Assembly: GCF_020514235.1 (NCBI RefSeq)
Contig: NZ_VTLB01000003.1
Span: 237,237-301,236 of the forward strand
DNA from: Synechococcus sp. MU1617
GTDB lineage: Bacteria > Cyanobacteriota > Cyanobacteriia > PCC-6307 > Cyanobiaceae
Length of the DNA: 64,000 nucleotides
Direction of reading: 5' to 3'
Notes under the pieces: model-generated
The model's database searches: none
What the model was told of the DNA's origin: nothing
Seen by the model: only the letters and a program-made list of their open reading frames with translations
Made by a program: the position numbers and the translations under genes
Shown: one piece after another, positions 34,117-44,515 of the stretch
Position numbering within the stretch: position 1 is the stretch's first letter
Layout: each line of letters starts with the position of its first letter

Positions 34117-34703
34117 GGGAAAACGTCTCCAGCAGCCTCAGCGGCTTTGAACCCTGCTGCTTCGGCATCTTTGCCCGAGAGGCTCACTTCGGCACCCTCC
34201 AGCCGATCGATCGGCCAGGCAATAGCCAGATCAGGATCATTCCAGACGATGGCCCGTTCACAGGCTTTGTTCCAGAACCCCCGGGCTTTGTATTGCACCT
34301 CGGCAATGTTGCTGAGGGTGAGAAAGCCATGGGCGAAGCCCTCGGGAATCCAAAGCTGGCATTTGTTCTCGGCACTCAGTTCGGAGCCGACCCAGGCTCC
34401 ATAAGTGGGTGATCCGCGCCGGATGTCGACGGCAACGTCGTAAATGGCTCCGACCGTGGCACGTACCACTTTGGCCTGGGGTTCCGGTGCCAGCTGGTAG
34501 TGAAGTCCTCTCAGGACGCCTTGGATTGAGCGGGAGTGGTTGTCTTGGGAGAACACCACTGTTTCGCCCACAGCCTCATCGAACGAGCGTCGGTTCCAGC
34601 TTTCGTAGAACCAGCCACGCTCATCACCGAAGCATCGCGGCGTCATAAGTAGTGGACCATCCATGGTTTGGCCACTGGAGGTCTTGAGTTGTTCAAACTG
34701 CAT
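34113..34703 (-). CDS. rfbC: dTDP-4-dehydrorhamnose 3,5-epimerase
   Basis: 196 residues; RmlC cupin that inverts C3 and C5 of the 4-keto sugar. Motifs: [10 protein letters not shown], the [18 protein letters not shown] catalytic His segment, [25 protein letters not shown], and [15 protein letters not shown]. Start ATG 34703 overlaps the end of rmlA by 11 bases. Confidence 0.96.
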   Translation of the reverse strand: MQFEQLKTSSGQTMDGPLLMTPRCFGDERGWFYESWNRRSFDEAVGETVVFSQDNHSRSIQGVLRGLHYQLAPEPQAKVVRATVGAIYDVAVDIRRGSPTYGAWVGSELSAENKCQLWIPEGFAHGFLTLSNIAEVQYKARGFWNKACERAIVWNDPDLAIAWPIDRLEGAEVSLSGKDAEAAGFKAAEAAGDVFP

Positions 34704-35643
34704 TCTTCACCTCCAGGCTGGTTTGCAGAGCAGTGTGGTCGCTCACGTTCTCCTCAAGCATCTGGAGCAGATAGGAGCCGTACCCACTCTTCTTCAAGGG
34801 TTGCGCTAGCTGATCGAGTTGTTCCGCTGTGATCCAGCCCTGGCGCCAGGCCACCTCCTCGGGGCATCCCACCTTTAGTCCCTGGCGATGTTCGAGGGTT
34901 CGGATGTAGCCACCGGCATCGTTGAGTGAATCGCAGGTGCCGGTGTCGAGCCAGGCCATGCCTCGGCCCATCAGCTCAACCCGCAGCAGCCCTTCGTCCA
35001 GATACATCCGATTGAGATCGGTGATTTCCAGCTCGCCACGCGCGGAAGGTTGCACTTGGCGGGCCCGTTCCACGACGCTGTCGTCGTAGAAGTACAACCC
35101 CGTCACGGCGTAGCGGCTTTTTGGGCGCTGAGGTTTTTCCTCCAGGCTCAGCACGCGGCCATCGGCATCGAACTCGGCCACGCCATAACGCTCGGGATCA
35201 CGGACGGGATAAGCAAAGACCGTCGCCCCTTGGGCTTGCGCGTTGCTGTTCACCAGCTGGGGCACCAGATCGTGCCCATGGAAGAGGTTGTCTCCCAGCA
35301 CCAGTGCGGCGGGGTAACCCGCCAGGAAGTCGGCACCAATTAGAAACGCCTGAGCCAAACCGTCCGGGCTCGGTTGCACGGCGTACTCGATCGTCATGCC
35401 CCAACGGCTGCCATCACCGAGCAAGCGCTGAAATGCCTCCCGGTCGTGGGGAGTGGTGATGATCAGCACCTCGCGGATCCCCGCCAGCATCAGGGTGCTG
35501 AGCGGGTAATAAATCATCGGCTTGTCGTAAACCGGCAGCAACTGTTTGCTGACGGCCTGGGTGATCGGGTGCAGCCGCGTGCCACTTCCGCCAGCCAGGA
35601 TGATTCCCCGTCGCTTGGATGCGGTGCTCATCAGCTGGCTCAC
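34693..35643 (-). CDS. rfbA: glucose-1-phosphate thymidylyltransferase
   Basis: 316 residues; RmlA makes dTDP-glucose from glucose-1-phosphate and dTTP. Signature [20 protein letters not shown], then [43 protein letters not shown] and [14 protein letters not shown] are all present. ATG 35643 overlaps the stop of the upstream glycosyltransferase (ATGA), and rmlC follows with an 11-base overlap, giving a coupled operon. Confidence 0.96.
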   Translation of the reverse strand: MSQLMSTASKRRGIILAGGSGTRLHPITQAVSKQLLPVYDKPMIYYPLSTLMLAGIREVLIITTPHDREAFQRLLGDGSRWGMTIEYAVQPSPDGLAQAFLIGADFLAGYPAALVLGDNLFHGHDLVPQLVNSNAQAQGATVFAYPVRDPERYGVAEFDADGRVLSLEEKPQRPKSRYAVTGLYFYDDSVVERARQVQPSARGELEITDLNRMYLDEGLLRVELMGRGMAWLDTGTCDSLNDAGGYIRTLEHRQGLKVGCPEEVAWRQGWITAEQLDQLAQPLKKSGYGSYLLQMLEENVSDHTALQTSLEVKNAV

Positions 35644-38600
35644 CGGCGTGAAGTCGGCGCTATTACAGCACGAGACCCCCTGCGATCACTTGCGTTCCCT
35701 CGACGGCGAAGCCGTTCAAACATCCGCTTCAATCCTGGTTTGGGCCGCAGTTGTCGTTGGATGCTGGCCGCTAGCTGAGGGTTGCGTTGGCCGATCACTT
35801 CGGGCCAGGTGTCGACGGGTTGCCTGGTGGGGTTGTCCCGCAGAAGGCTCACCTTGAGGAAGGGGAAGCCGCGTTGCTCAATCAAGTGCTTCCAGTCGTA
35901 GTGCAGAACATTGCCGTTGGCGTTGTGGGTGTAGAGGCTCTCGAGCCTTAGCCCCGCTGCCTGCAGCTGCACCGGCAGGCCCACTTCGCAATGTTTGACC
36001 AGGTCCCGTTTGCGGGGCCAGATCTGCAATGTCTCCCAGAAACGGCCAAAGGCTGGGCACTGCAGTGCCTTGCGTTTGTAAGCCGTGAAGGCCGACGACA
36101 GATGGGGCTCGTACATCAGATCGTCCGTCAGTCCAATCACGTCCGCTGAACTTGCATGCAGGCGTTGGAACAGATCGTCGAGGGGAGTGATCGGTCCCCA
36201 GAAGCTGTCGTTGGTGAGCACCAGGAACGCCGCCTGCTCAATCTCCTGCCTGTGAAGGTTGAGTGCTGCTTTCCAGCTGCCGAAGTCGTACCCCTGATTG
36301 CGCCGGATCACGATCGCGGCACAGCGTTGGCGCAGCCGATGCAGGGTTCGCGGGTGCCAGCGCAGCCCGCTGGCCGAGGACACAACGATCACATCGGCGA
36401 AGCGCCGGTACTCGTCAATCAGGGGGAAGAGGTCGTCTCGAAAACGGTTGTTGGCTGAAAAATGCGCCAGCACAACAATCGGTCGTTGGCGGCTGGGCTG
36501 GAAGTTCGGATCCCTCCAGTGCATCAGCACGGCATCGGCCACCGGACCTTTGGAGCGCGGCACAGGATCCCGGGGTTGGTAGCGATTGCTGTGGGGGTGA
36601 ATGCATTGGCTGGTGAGGGGATCTCCAGCGGCAAACAACCTGGCGTGCTTGGCCCTTAGATGACCGGACTCCCGTTGATGCCGTGCCAGTGCCGCGCCTT
36701 CGCGGTCTTTGCCGCGACTGATCGATTCGTGATGAACGATCTCAACAAAGGGGGTCACCACCACCGAAGCACCGCTCTGCCTCAAACGCAGGCAGAGATC
36801 CACATCGTTGAACACCACGGCGAGATCTTCATCGAAGCCTTGGATGCGATCGAAATCGCTGCTGCGGAGCATCAGGCAGGCTCCGGTTGCTGCGGTGAAT
36901 TCCTCCTGCACCAGTAGGGGTGTGAGGGTGGCCAGCACAGGAGCGCTGTGCAGGTGTTTGCCAGGCTCCACCACACAGCGCCGTTCCCCCTTTACAAGGG
37001 CGACCCCTTGATGCTGGATGCTCCCGTCGGGGTAGCGCAGCTTGGCCCCCACGGCAGTGGTGCCGCGGTAGGCGAATGGGTCCAGCAGGGCCTGGAGCAC
37101 CTCGGCGGATCGGAATTCGATGTCGTTGTTCAGTAGCAACAAATGGCAGCCACGAGCGTGGCGTCGGCCGATGTTGTTGAGCCGCGAATAGTTGAACGGT
37201 TCATCCACCCGCACCACGCACACGTCATCGAGCTGCGCTTGTTCGTCCAGCCAGGCCTTGGTGGCGGCTTCCTCACTGCCGTTGTCGATCAGGATCAGTT
37301 CATAGCTCACAGCTCCGGCGCAGCGGCGCAGAGACGCGACGCAGCTTTGGGTGAGATCCACCCGGTCGCGAAACGGGATCAGAACCGACACCAGAACGGT
37401 GGGTTCGGTGCGGAGTTGCAGCTGATGGCAGGCGCTCAGCGAATCAACGGGAGTGAGCTGCCCACCGGGCACCAGAAAGCTTGGGCTGTGTCGCTGGGTG
37501 ATCGCCAGGATTTCAGCGCTGAGCTCCGGTGACCAACACTGGCGGTCGGCGGGGGAGGCAACGTCGGGCACGGTCGGGTTCGCCCGTATGGATCGCTGCA
37601 GCAACACTTCCGGGCAGTGGGCGACGGCGTCGCCGCGGCGGCAAATCTGCAGCGCCAGATCCAGCAGCAGGGCGTGCAGCGAACTGGTGGATGCCGGCAG
37701 CGTTAGCTGTTGCAGCGTTGAACAGCGGATCGTCACCAGGCCGCCGAGGCATCCCCGGCAGAGCAGGCGAAACGGTGTGATCGCAGTTCTGCTCTGGCGG
37801 TTCCCCGCCGGAATGCCTGGGTTGTCACTCCAGCGCAGGGTTTCATCACTGGTGAGCAAGACCGCTGCAGGGTGTTTCGCTGCACACTGGGCCATGCGCA
37901 GGGCCGCCTGGGGATCCAGCTGATCACTGGCATGACAGAAGCTGACGAGGGTCTCGTCGTCTGGGGCCGGCGCTCCGCTCCATCCAGAGGGATCCTCCAG
38001 GGCGGCGTGCCGGATCTGGCCCCACCCTTCTTGTTGTGAGGTGCGAGCTGATTTGGCCTCAGCTTCTTTTTGGGTTGGGTGGAAAACCACCAGCATCGAG
38101 GCCACTGAGGGAATGGGCTCGGTTGGTGCTGGGTCCGGGATGGGGGGCTGGTAGCGATCGAGATCCATGCCCAGGGGCCGTCCCTTCTGGAAGCGTTCGC
38201 GGCCGATGCCGGCCAGGTGCTCGAGAGCGCTGAGGGAGTCTTCACGTGCCACTGGTCTCAGCCCATCCCGGTAGGCCTGGAGGTGAACCGGCGGCAGATC
38301 AGTGAACAGGCTGCGGTGGCCGAGGGCGATTTCGCGCAGGCGGCCGCTGGAAAGCAGTTGGTTGGCGTGCGTGAGATCCCTGTGGGATGTCAACAGATCG
38401 ACCGGAGCCAGCCCGCTGTCTTCAGGGGACCACTGGCTTGGGTCGCGCAACAGGGCGATGGGCAGCAGTGAAGGATCCAGCAGCTCTGGCGGGATCTGCG
38501 GAAGCTGCTGGTGGAGTTGTTGCTGCCAATGCTCGATCTCTTCGGCGCTGGCGTGGCCAGACTGCCAGCGCTGCCAGGCCTGGGCATCAAGCGTGGTGTT

Positions 38601-38651
38601 GTCCTTACCGCTTGCAGGCTCCACGCCCTGATTGTCGCGGTGTCCAGTCAA
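35640..38651 (-). CDS. large glycosyltransferase: GT2 plus RgpF-like domain
   Basis: 1003 residues. The N-terminal 400 residues are poorly typed (helical, then a degenerate GT-like stretch). A GT2 domain lies at about 420-650 ([44 protein letters not shown]). An RgpF-type domain follows at about 715-950 ([49 protein letters not shown]). Coupling to rmlACDB by an ATGA overlap, and RgpF homology, point to assembly of a rhamnose-containing glycan. No membrane helices visible. Start ATG 38651 overlaps the dus stop. Confidence 0.87.
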   Translation of the reverse strand: MTGHRDNQGVEPASGKDNTTLDAQAWQRWQSGHASAEEIEHWQQQLHQQLPQIPPELLDPSLLPIALLRDPSQWSPEDSGLAPVDLLTSHRDLTHANQLLSSGRLREIALGHRSLFTDLPPVHLQAYRDGLRPVAREDSLSALEHLAGIGRERFQKGRPLGMDLDRYQPPIPDPAPTEPIPSVASMLVVFHPTQKEAEAKSARTSQQEGWGQIRHAALEDPSGWSGAPAPDDETLVSFCHASDQLDPQAALRMAQCAAKHPAAVLLTSDETLRWSDNPGIPAGNRQSRTAITPFRLLCRGCLGGLVTIRCSTLQQLTLPASTSSLHALLLDLALQICRRGDAVAHCPEVLLQRSIRANPTVPDVASPADRQCWSPELSAEILAITQRHSPSFLVPGGQLTPVDSLSACHQLQLRTEPTVLVSVLIPFRDRVDLTQSCVASLRRCAGAVSYELILIDNGSEEAATKAWLDEQAQLDDVCVVRVDEPFNYSRLNNIGRRHARGCHLLLLNNDIEFRSAEVLQALLDPFAYRGTTAVGAKLRYPDGSIQHQGVALVKGERRCVVEPGKHLHSAPVLATLTPLLVQEEFTAATGACLMLRSSDFDRIQGFDEDLAVVFNDVDLCLRLRQSGASVVVTPFVEIVHHESISRGKDREGAALARHQRESGHLRAKHARLFAAGDPLTSQCIHPHSNRYQPRDPVPRSKGPVADAVLMHWRDPNFQPSRQRPIVVLAHFSANNRFRDDLFPLIDEYRRFADVIVVSSASGLRWHPRTLHRLRQRCAAIVIRRNQGYDFGSWKAALNLHRQEIEQAAFLVLTNDSFWGPITPLDDLFQRLHASSADVIGLTDDLMYEPHLSSAFTAYKRKALQCPAFGRFWETLQIWPRKRDLVKHCEVGLPVQLQAAGLRLESLYTHNANGNVLHYDWKHLIEQRGFPFLKVSLLRDNPTRQPVDTWPEVIGQRNPQLAASIQRQLRPKPGLKRMFERLRRRGNASDRRGSRAVIAPTSRR

Positions 38652-39649
38652 GCGGACGCGGCAAGGGCGTCGATCTGCTGCGTCAGCAGGTCCCTGGCCT
38701 GGGCGGGTGTGGGGGCCCGCATCAGGTCATGACGCAGTCGCGAAGCGCCTGGAAAACCTGTGCAGGTCCAGCTCATGTGTTTCCGGGCGATCAGCAGCCC
38801 ATGGTCGCCGCGATCCTGCACCAGGCCGTCCAGTTGGTCGCGGGCCAGTGCAAGCCGTGCCGATGGGTTGGGCGTGGAAGGGATCGCACGCCCGGCCAGT
38901 GCGGCATCGATCTGTCCCACCAGCCAAGGGGCTCCCATGGTGCCTCGGCCCACCATCACGCCCGCTGCGCCAGTTTGATTCAGGCAGCGCAGGGCATCGT
39001 CGGGACTGTCGATGTCGCCATTCGCGATCAGCGGGATCGTGAGGGCCTCACGGACGTGGGTGATGGCGCTCCAGTCCGCAGCGCCCTTGAAGCCCTGCTC
39101 GCGGGTGCGTCCATGCAGCGTTAGCAGTTGTGCTCCGGCTTGTTCCAGCTGTTGGCACCAGTGCACTGGATCGGCATCACTTCCGCACCAACCCAGGCGT
39201 GTTTTCACCGTGACGGGCACGGCCACGGCATCCGCCACTGCTTCCACGATCCGAATGGCTAGTTCGGGATCACGGATCAACCCGGACCCGCCACCTTTGC
39301 GGGCAATCTTCCGCACAGGGCAGCCCATATTGATGTCGATCAGGAAGGCGCCACTGGCTTCAGCTCGTCGTGCCGCATCGGCCATGGCCTGGGGGCGATG
39401 GTCGAACAGTTGCACCCCGATGGGGCCGGATTCCTCGGCCAGTGACTCCACCTTGCAGCGCCCATGCCCCATTTCAAGGCTGGTGGCATTCACCATTTCG
39501 GTGAACAGCAGGGCGTCAGGAGCCCATCGTCGAACCAGGCCACGAAACACCCGATCGCTCACCCCCGCAAGCGGCGACTGCAACACGCGGCAGCGCAGCT
39601 GACGTGCGATTCCATTGCCGGGAAGCTGCAGGGGGGATGAAGCAATCAT
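38648..39649 (-). CDS. dus: tRNA-dihydrouridine synthase
   Basis: 333 residues from ATG 39649. FMN enzyme that reduces specific uridines of tRNA with NADPH. Barrel motifs: SPLAGVSDRVFR, LFTEMVNATSLEMG, DINMGCPVRKIARKGGGSGL with the catalytic Cys, VTVKTRLGW, LTLHGRTREQGFKG, IANGDIDS and GVMVGRGTMGAPWL. The TGA overlaps the next gene's ATG, so the rhamnose/glycosyltransferase operon begins with, or reads through from, this tRNA gene. Which Dus subfamily is not clear. Confidence 0.93.
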   Translation of the reverse strand: MIASSPLQLPGNGIARQLRCRVLQSPLAGVSDRVFRGLVRRWAPDALLFTEMVNATSLEMGHGRCKVESLAEESGPIGVQLFDHRPQAMADAARRAEASGAFLIDINMGCPVRKIARKGGGSGLIRDPELAIRIVEAVADAVAVPVTVKTRLGWCGSDADPVHWCQQLEQAGAQLLTLHGRTREQGFKGAADWSAITHVREALTIPLIANGDIDSPDDALRCLNQTGAAGVMVGRGTMGAPWLVGQIDAALAGRAIPSTPNPSARLALARDQLDGLVQDRGDHGLLIARKHMSWTCTGFPGASRLRHDLMRAPTPAQARDLLTQQIDALAASA

Positions 39650-39676
39650 GGGTCCATGCTGCACAACGCAATCGAC

Positions 39677-40123
39677 ATGACCTGGCCGCTCAGTCGTTCG
39701 TTGCTGATGCAGATCCTCGAAGACCGCTGCACTGATCGCTTTGTCTGCGAAAGGGTTTGGGAACGTTTGGGTTATCGGCCTGCCGAACCGCAGTGGTGCG
39801 CCGGCCCCGATACACCCTCCGAGTGGGCCGACGCCTTCCCCCAGGCTCCCGAGTTGATCGCCGAGCGTCCGGCGTCGGTTCGTTTGACCCGCTCGGTTCC
39901 CAAGGAACACAAGCAGCTGCTGAAGCAACAGCTCAACTTCGCGGGGTACCGGATCGGTGAGTTGTACCCCCGCCGCACCCGGCGAGCCACAGCGGTGAAC
40001 TGGCTGCTGGCCTGGCTGGCGCAGCAGGACGAACCCCTGCCTGAGCAGGGACCCTTAGGGCCAGAGCTTCCGCCTCCAGTTGATCCGGTGCAGGGACACC
40101 CCGGTGATCTGCCGGTGGGCTGA
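39677..40123 (+). CDS. DUF1823 family protein
   Basis: 148 residues from ATG 39677 (ATG 39656 possible). Conserved segments: MTWPLSRSLLMQILEDR, FVCERVWERLGY, PEWAD-like SEWADAFP, SVPKEHKQLLKQQLNFAGY and IGELYPRRTRRATAVNWLLAW, followed by a proline-rich tail. Family is restricted mainly to cyanobacteria and plants, function unknown. Head to head with dus (27-base spacer); ends one base from the convergent L,D-transpeptidase. Confidence 0.8.
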   Translation: MTWPLSRSLLMQILEDRCTDRFVCERVWERLGYRPAEPQWCAGPDTPSEWADAFPQAPELIAERPASVRLTRSVPKEHKQLLKQQLNFAGYRIGELYPRRTRRATAVNWLLAWLAQQDEPLPEQGPLGPELPPPVDPVQGHPGDLPVG

Positions 40124-40124
40124 C

Positions 40125-40508
40125 TCAGGCCTGAATCGTGATGGGTGTTCCTTTCGGTGTGTTGTGGAACAACCAACGGGCGTGGTTCATCGGCATGCGT
40201 ACACAGCCATGGCTGCGGGGCACGCCGAAGGGTTGCCCTGCGTTCTCCTGCCAGGGGGCGGCGTGCAGGCAGATGGCCTCGTTCGCACTGACGCACATCG
40301 TGAACGGCACCCCTGGAACGGTGTAGGTGCGCCCATACATCGTTGTGGAGCGGTATTTCGTATAGACCTTGCTATTGAAGATCGGTGTTGGCGTTGAGGC
40401 CTTACCAGTGCTGACTGGAATCACACGGACCACTTCCTGGTCGCTGTTGTAGACGGTCAGGCGTTGGTCGGAAAGGTCGACCACAAGACTGGCGACGAGC
40501 TCGAGCAT
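40125..40508 (-). CDS. L,D-transpeptidase (YkuD) catalytic domain protein
   Basis: 127 residues, catalytic domain only. It forms 3-3 cross-links in peptidoglycan or attaches proteins to it. Signature: DLSDQRLTVY at the start, the first histidine at about 82 in ICLHAAP, and SHGCVRM at 99-105 with nucleophile C102 and the Arg. No clear signal peptide: the N-terminus MLELVASLVVDLS is only weakly hydrophobic, so either export is unusual or the start is further upstream. Confidence 0.88.
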   Translation of the reverse strand: MLELVASLVVDLSDQRLTVYNSDQEVVRVIPVSTGKASTPTPIFNSKVYTKYRSTTMYGRTYTVPGVPFTMCVSANEAICLHAAPWQENAGQPFGVPRSHGCVRMPMNHARWLFHNTPKGTPITIQA

Positions 40509-40539
40509 GGCGAGGAAACACTCTGAACCCGCCCTAGCT

Positions 40540-40582
40540 GTCTCAGGTGAGACTCATTTGTCTCGCCCCGAAAGAATTTCGG
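40540..40582. promoter_or_regulatory. two adjacent short inverted repeats in a divergent gap
   Basis: Between the L,D-transpeptidase and der starts (about 130 bases) lie GTCTCA-gg-TGAGAC (40540-40553) and CCGAAA-gaa-TTTCGG (40568-40582). The first is a compact palindrome that could be an operator; the second is a 6-pair hairpin with a three-base loop. No T-run follows either, so not terminators. Role inferred only from position. Confidence 0.3.
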
Positions 40583-40637
40583 TTCCGGAGGGGTTTAAGG
40601 CATCTCTGTAGGGTGAAAGATTGGCCTGAGCAGACCC

Positions 40638-42005
40638 TTGGCGCGTCCCGTCGTCGCAATCATCGGACGCCCCAATGTCGGTAAGTCGACCTTGGTGAAC
40701 CGGTTGTGCCGCAGCCGCGAAGCCATCGTTCACGATCAGCCTGGGGTGACGCGTGATCGCACTTACCAGGATGGTTATTGGGGCGATCGCGAATTCAAGG
40801 TCGTTGACACCGGTGGGCTGGTGTTCGACGACGACAGTGAGTTCCTGCCGGAGATCCGGGAGCAGGCGGCTCTTGCGCTCGAGGAAGCCAGTGTGGCTCT
40901 GGTGATCGTGGATGGTCAGCAGGGGCTCACGGCCGCTGACGAATCCATCGCTGAATTTCTGCGCAGTCACCGCTGTCCCACGCTTCTGGCGGTGAACAAG
41001 TGCGAGTCGCCGGAACAGGGCCTGGCGATGGCTGGCGAATTCTGGAGTCTTGGCCTGGGTGAACCCCATCCGATCTCGGCCATTCACGGAGCCGGCACCG
41101 GAGAATTGCTGGATCAGGTGCTCACCTTTTTGCCTCCCAAGGATCAGGAGGGTGATGAGGAGGAGCCGATTCAGATGGCCATCATCGGACGGCCGAATGT
41201 CGGGAAATCCAGTCTTCTGAATGCCATCTGCGGTGAGCAGCGGGCGATTGTCAGCCCGATCCGAGGCACCACTCGCGACACGATTGACACCAGCATCATT
41301 CGTGAGAATCGTCCTTGGCGCCTGGTGGACACGGCGGGCATCCGCAGGCGTCGCAGCGTCAACTACGGCCCGGAATTCTTCGGGATCAACCGCAGTTTCA
41401 AGGCCATTGAGCGCAGTGATGTCTGTGTTCTGGTCATCGATGCCCTCGATGGGGTGACCGAGCAGGATCAGCGCCTAGCGGGCCGCATTGAAGAGGACGG
41501 CCGTGCCTGCGTAGTGGTCGTCAACAAATGGGACGCCGTGGAAAAAGACAGCCACACCATGACGGCGATGGAAAAGGAGCTGCGCTCCAAGCTCTATTTC
41601 CTTGATTGGGCCCCGATGCTGTTCACCTCGGCGCTCACGGGCCAGCGGGTGGAGAGCATCTTTGCTTTGGCCGCCTTGGCTGTTGAGCAGCACCGCCGCC
41701 GCGTTACGACGTCCGTTGTGAACGAGGTGCTGAAGGAAGCGCTGAGTTGGCGCAGTCCCCCCACCACCCGTGGTGGCCGCCAAGGAAAGCTGTACTACGG
41801 CACCCAGGTGGCCAGTCGCCCCCCCAGCTTCACTCTGTTTGTCAACGACCCCAAATTGTTCGGAGAGACCTACCGGCGCTATGTCGAGCGCCAGATCCGC
41901 GAGGGTCTCGGTTTCGATGGCAGCCCGCTGCGCCTGTTCTGGAGAGGCAAGCAGCAGCGTGATGCCGAGCGCGACCTGGCCCGTCAGCAGAGTCGCAAAG
42001 GCTGA
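40638..42005 (+). CDS. der: ribosome assembly GTPase Der (EngA)
   Basis: 455 residues from TTG 40638. Two GTPase domains in tandem, each with P-loop GRPNVGKS (10-17 and 184-191), G3 DTGG and DTAG, and G4 NKCE and NKWD, then a C-terminal KH-like domain (about 360-455). Der acts in 50S subunit maturation. It heads the run der-ecfT-pipX-pipY-sepF-proC; the next ATG is 3 bases after its stop. Confidence 0.97.
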   Translation: MARPVVAIIGRPNVGKSTLVNRLCRSREAIVHDQPGVTRDRTYQDGYWGDREFKVVDTGGLVFDDDSEFLPEIREQAALALEEASVALVIVDGQQGLTAADESIAEFLRSHRCPTLLAVNKCESPEQGLAMAGEFWSLGLGEPHPISAIHGAGTGELLDQVLTFLPPKDQEGDEEEPIQMAIIGRPNVGKSSLLNAICGEQRAIVSPIRGTTRDTIDTSIIRENRPWRLVDTAGIRRRRSVNYGPEFFGINRSFKAIERSDVCVLVIDALDGVTEQDQRLAGRIEEDGRACVVVVNKWDAVEKDSHTMTAMEKELRSKLYFLDWAPMLFTSALTGQRVESIFALAALAVEQHRRRVTTSVVNEVLKEALSWRSPPTTRGGRQGKLYYGTQVASRPPSFTLFVNDPKLFGETYRRYVERQIREGLGFDGSPLRLFWRGKQQRDAERDLARQQSRKG

Positions 42006-42008
42006 GCC

Positions 42009-42917
42009 ATGGACTGGTTGCGCCAGGTCCCCATGGGCCAATACGTCGATGGCTCCACCGGTTGGCTTCGGCGCTTGGACCCTCGGCTGAAGCTGGCCTG
42101 GTCCCTTGTATTTCTGCTCACGCCTGTCCTGGCAGGACCTCTCTGGCGTGTTGGCCTGGTGGTGGCTCTGGTGCTGATCACCCTCGGCAGTGGTCTGGCC
42201 CGCTCGCTGTGGTGGCGTTCTGTTGTTTTGTTGACGGCCTTGGCACTTGTGGTGGGCCTGTTGTCGATGTTGTTACCTGCTGTGGATCCCCCTGCGGCCT
42301 TCCCTCTGCGCAATCCGGCCGAGCTCCCGGGGCTCGAGACGGAAGGCCCCGCCTGGGACCTTCTGCGTCTCGGCCCCCTGCAGATGGGTGGTCTCCAGCT
42401 GGGCCCTTTGGTGGTGGATCGGGCCTCGGCGGTGCTGGGGCTGCGAACGTCGACCTTGATTTTCACCGTGATTCACAGCGTCAATCTGATGCTGATCACG
42501 ACCCCTCCAGAGGATCTGGTCTGGGCCCTCAGTTGGTGCCTGGCTCCGTTGAAGTGGTTGGGGTGTCCTGTGGAGCGGCTGGGGTTTCAACTGCTGCTGG
42601 CGCTTCGTTTTCTGCCTCTGGTTCAGGAGGAGCTCCAGAATCTGCTCCGCTCCCTCGCCAGCCGTGCCGTCAATCTGCGCCAGTTGGGGTTCAAGGCCGG
42701 TTTCGGTTTGGTGCTGGCCGTCGGAGAGCGGCTGCTCGCCAACATCCTTCTCAGAGCTGAGCAGGGAGCCGATGCTCTAGTCGCCCGTGGTGGTCGAATT
42801 CTCGGTCCTTCGTACTTCCGTATGCCTCCCGATCGTCCTGCTTCCCTGCTGAATGGCCTGGCGATGATCGCTCTGGTGTTGGTGATCGGGCTTCGGGGTC
42901 AGTACGGTGCTTCATGA
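42009..42917 (+). CDS. energy-coupling factor (ECF) transporter transmembrane protein EcfT/CbiQ-like
   Basis: 302 residues with five or six hydrophobic segments. EcfT proteins couple two ATPases to a vitamin- or metal-binding S component. Family signs: LDPRLKLAWSL near the N-terminus, and near the C-terminus a charged cytosolic region with an A-R-G coupling motif (GADALVARGG), the helix contacting the ATPases. No EcfA or S component is adjacent, so which vitamin it serves is unknown. 15 bases before pipX. Confidence 0.86.
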   Translation: MDWLRQVPMGQYVDGSTGWLRRLDPRLKLAWSLVFLLTPVLAGPLWRVGLVVALVLITLGSGLARSLWWRSVVLLTALALVVGLLSMLLPAVDPPAAFPLRNPAELPGLETEGPAWDLLRLGPLQMGGLQLGPLVVDRASAVLGLRTSTLIFTVIHSVNLMLITTPPEDLVWALSWCLAPLKWLGCPVERLGFQLLLALRFLPLVQEELQNLLRSLASRAVNLRQLGFKAGFGLVLAVGERLLANILLRAEQGADALVARGGRILGPSYFRMPPDRPASLLNGLAMIALVLVIGLRGQYGAS

Positions 42918-42931
42918 CTATCGATTAGGGC

Positions 42932-43198
42932 ATGGCGTCCGAGCGATATCTGAATCACCCCACCTTCGGGATGCTCTATCGGGTGGCTCCGGCAGGTGAG
43001 GGCCGCGATGTCTACGCCACGTTGTATGCCCAGCGCATGTTCTTCCTGGTGACGCTGCAGCCCCGTGGCGCCCAGTTTGAAGTGATTCCCTACGGAGACG
43101 CGCGTCACCACGCTGAGGTGCACCTGGGCCGCTGCCGGCGGAATGGGTCAGAGGATCTGGACTCCTGGACTCAGTTGTTCGATCAGACGTTCATCTGA
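42932..43198 (+). CDS. pipX: PII-interacting protein PipX, NtcA co-activator
   Basis: 88 residues, the full PipX length. PipX binds either the PII signal protein or NtcA with 2-oxoglutarate, and so links nitrogen status to transcription. The N-terminal Tudor-like part reads ERYLNHPTFGMLYRVAPAG and YATLYAQRMFFLVTL, followed by the two C-terminal helices (ARHHAEVHLG... SWTQLFDQTF). Its stop is 4 bases before the TTG start of pipY, the arrangement known from other cyanobacteria. Confidence 0.96.
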   Translation: MASERYLNHPTFGMLYRVAPAGEGRDVYATLYAQRMFFLVTLQPRGAQFEVIPYGDARHHAEVHLGRCRRNGSEDLDSWTQLFDQTFI

Positions 43199-43202
43199 AC
43201 CC

Positions 43203-43865
43203 TTGACCGATTCACTCGCTGCGCGGTGGCAGGCACTCAATCTCGACCGTCCTTCCTCCGCCAGGCTCCTGGCCGTCAGCAAAGGGCACCCAGCAGCCGC
43301 TGTCCGTTGCGTGGCAGAGCTTGGTCAATTTGATTTCGGGGAAAGCCGCGTTCAGGAGGCTCTGCCGAAGCAAGAGGAGCTGGTCGATCTGAACTTGCGC
43401 TGGCATTTCATCGGTCGCCTGCAAAGCAACAAAGTGCGGCCGGTGGTGAAGGCTTTCGATGTCATTCACTCGGTGGATTCCCTGTCGCTGGCCGAAAGGG
43501 TGTCGCGCATCGCTGTGGAGGAGGCCCGTCAGCCTGATGTTCTGCTGCAGGTGAAACTGCGCCCTGATCCCAGCAAGGGGGGGCTGTCGGCCGATGAACT
43601 CGCCGCCATTTGGTCAGACCTCCAGGCTCTGCCGGGGTTGCGGATCTCGGGCCTGATGACCATGGCGCCGCTCGACATGGCCGCAGAGCAGCGCAAGGAC
43701 TTGTTTTCCGACTGCCGTGCCTTGGCGGATCGGCTTGCCTTGGCGGAGTGCTCGATGGGGATGAGCACGGACTGGAAAGAGGCTGCTGAAGCAGGCAGCA
43801 CCTGGCTCAGGATCGGTTCGGCACTGTTCGGCCCGAGATTGGTGTCAACAGACGCTGCGAATTGA
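43203..43865 (+). CDS. pipY: PLP-binding protein PipY (YggS/PLPBP family)
   Basis: 220 residues from TTG 43203, the first start codon after the pipX stop. The family controls pyridoxal phosphate balance without enzymatic activity. PLP lysine K27 in RLLAVSKGHP; FGESRVQEALPKQ, LRWHFIGRLQSNKVRPVV, HSVDSLSLAERVS, LMTMAPL, SMGMSTDW and RIGSALFGPR follow, a complete YggS barrel. Genetic coupling with pipX is known from Synechococcus elongatus. Followed after 75 bases by sepF. Confidence 0.95.
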   Translation: MTDSLAARWQALNLDRPSSARLLAVSKGHPAAAVRCVAELGQFDFGESRVQEALPKQEELVDLNLRWHFIGRLQSNKVRPVVKAFDVIHSVDSLSLAERVSRIAVEEARQPDVLLQVKLRPDPSKGGLSADELAAIWSDLQALPGLRISGLMTMAPLDMAAEQRKDLFSDCRALADRLALAECSMGMSTDWKEAAEAGSTWLRIGSALFGPRLVSTDAAN

Positions 43866-43940
43866 CTTGCCCCGCCGCAGCGAAAACGGTATCCAGGTAC
43901 ATGGTTTTCGAACCACATTCAGACCGAGAGGAATCCCAAG

Positions 43941-44507
43941 GTGTCGCTGATCTCCCGTCTCCGTGCCGTCGTCGCTGGCGATGACTATCTCGATGGCGAA
44001 TTGGATGACTTCGCCTATGACGACGAGCAAGACGACCAGGATCAGCGCGCCCTGCAGGCTGACGGTGGTGCGTTGGCAACCATTGGTGACTCCAACCCGT
44101 TTGATCTCGGTGGTGATCTGCCTGGATCCAACGTGATCGGCATGCCCGGCATCAGCAATGCCGCGTCCGAGGTGAATGTGATGGAACCTCGCAGCTTCGA
44201 TGAAATGCCTCGGGCCATTCAGGCTCTGCGGGAGCGCAAAACCGTCATCCTCAACCTCACGATGATGGAGCCAGACCAGGCACAACGTGCTGTTGATTTC
44301 GTTGCTGGTGGCACCTTCGCGATCGATGGACATCAGGAGCGCGTCGGCGAGAGCATCTTCCTGTTCGCCCCCAGCTGCGTCACCGTGACCAACACTGGTC
44401 AAGACGAAACCTCGGCTCCAACGGTGGTGAGCCGTGAGGCCGATGTGGCGGATGTCGACGAATCCGCCAGCGCCCCCTCGCCTGCCTGGGGAGCAGCTGC
44501 TCTCTGA
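43941..44507 (+). CDS. sepF: cell division protein SepF
   Basis: 188 residues from GTG 43941. SepF bundles FtsZ and anchors it to the membrane. The N-terminal amphipathic [13 protein letters not shown] is the membrane anchor, an acidic linker follows (about 17-80), and the globular SepF domain spans about 85-155: [53 protein letters not shown]. Between pipY and proC, a conserved cyanobacterial order. Confidence 0.94.
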   Translation: MSLISRLRAVVAGDDYLDGELDDFAYDDEQDDQDQRALQADGGALATIGDSNPFDLGGDLPGSNVIGMPGISNAASEVNVMEPRSFDEMPRAIQALRERKTVILNLTMMEPDQAQRAVDFVAGGTFAIDGHQERVGESIFLFAPSCVTVTNTGQDETSAPTVVSREADVADVDESASAPSPAWGAAAL

Positions 44508-44515
44508 AGCCCCCC

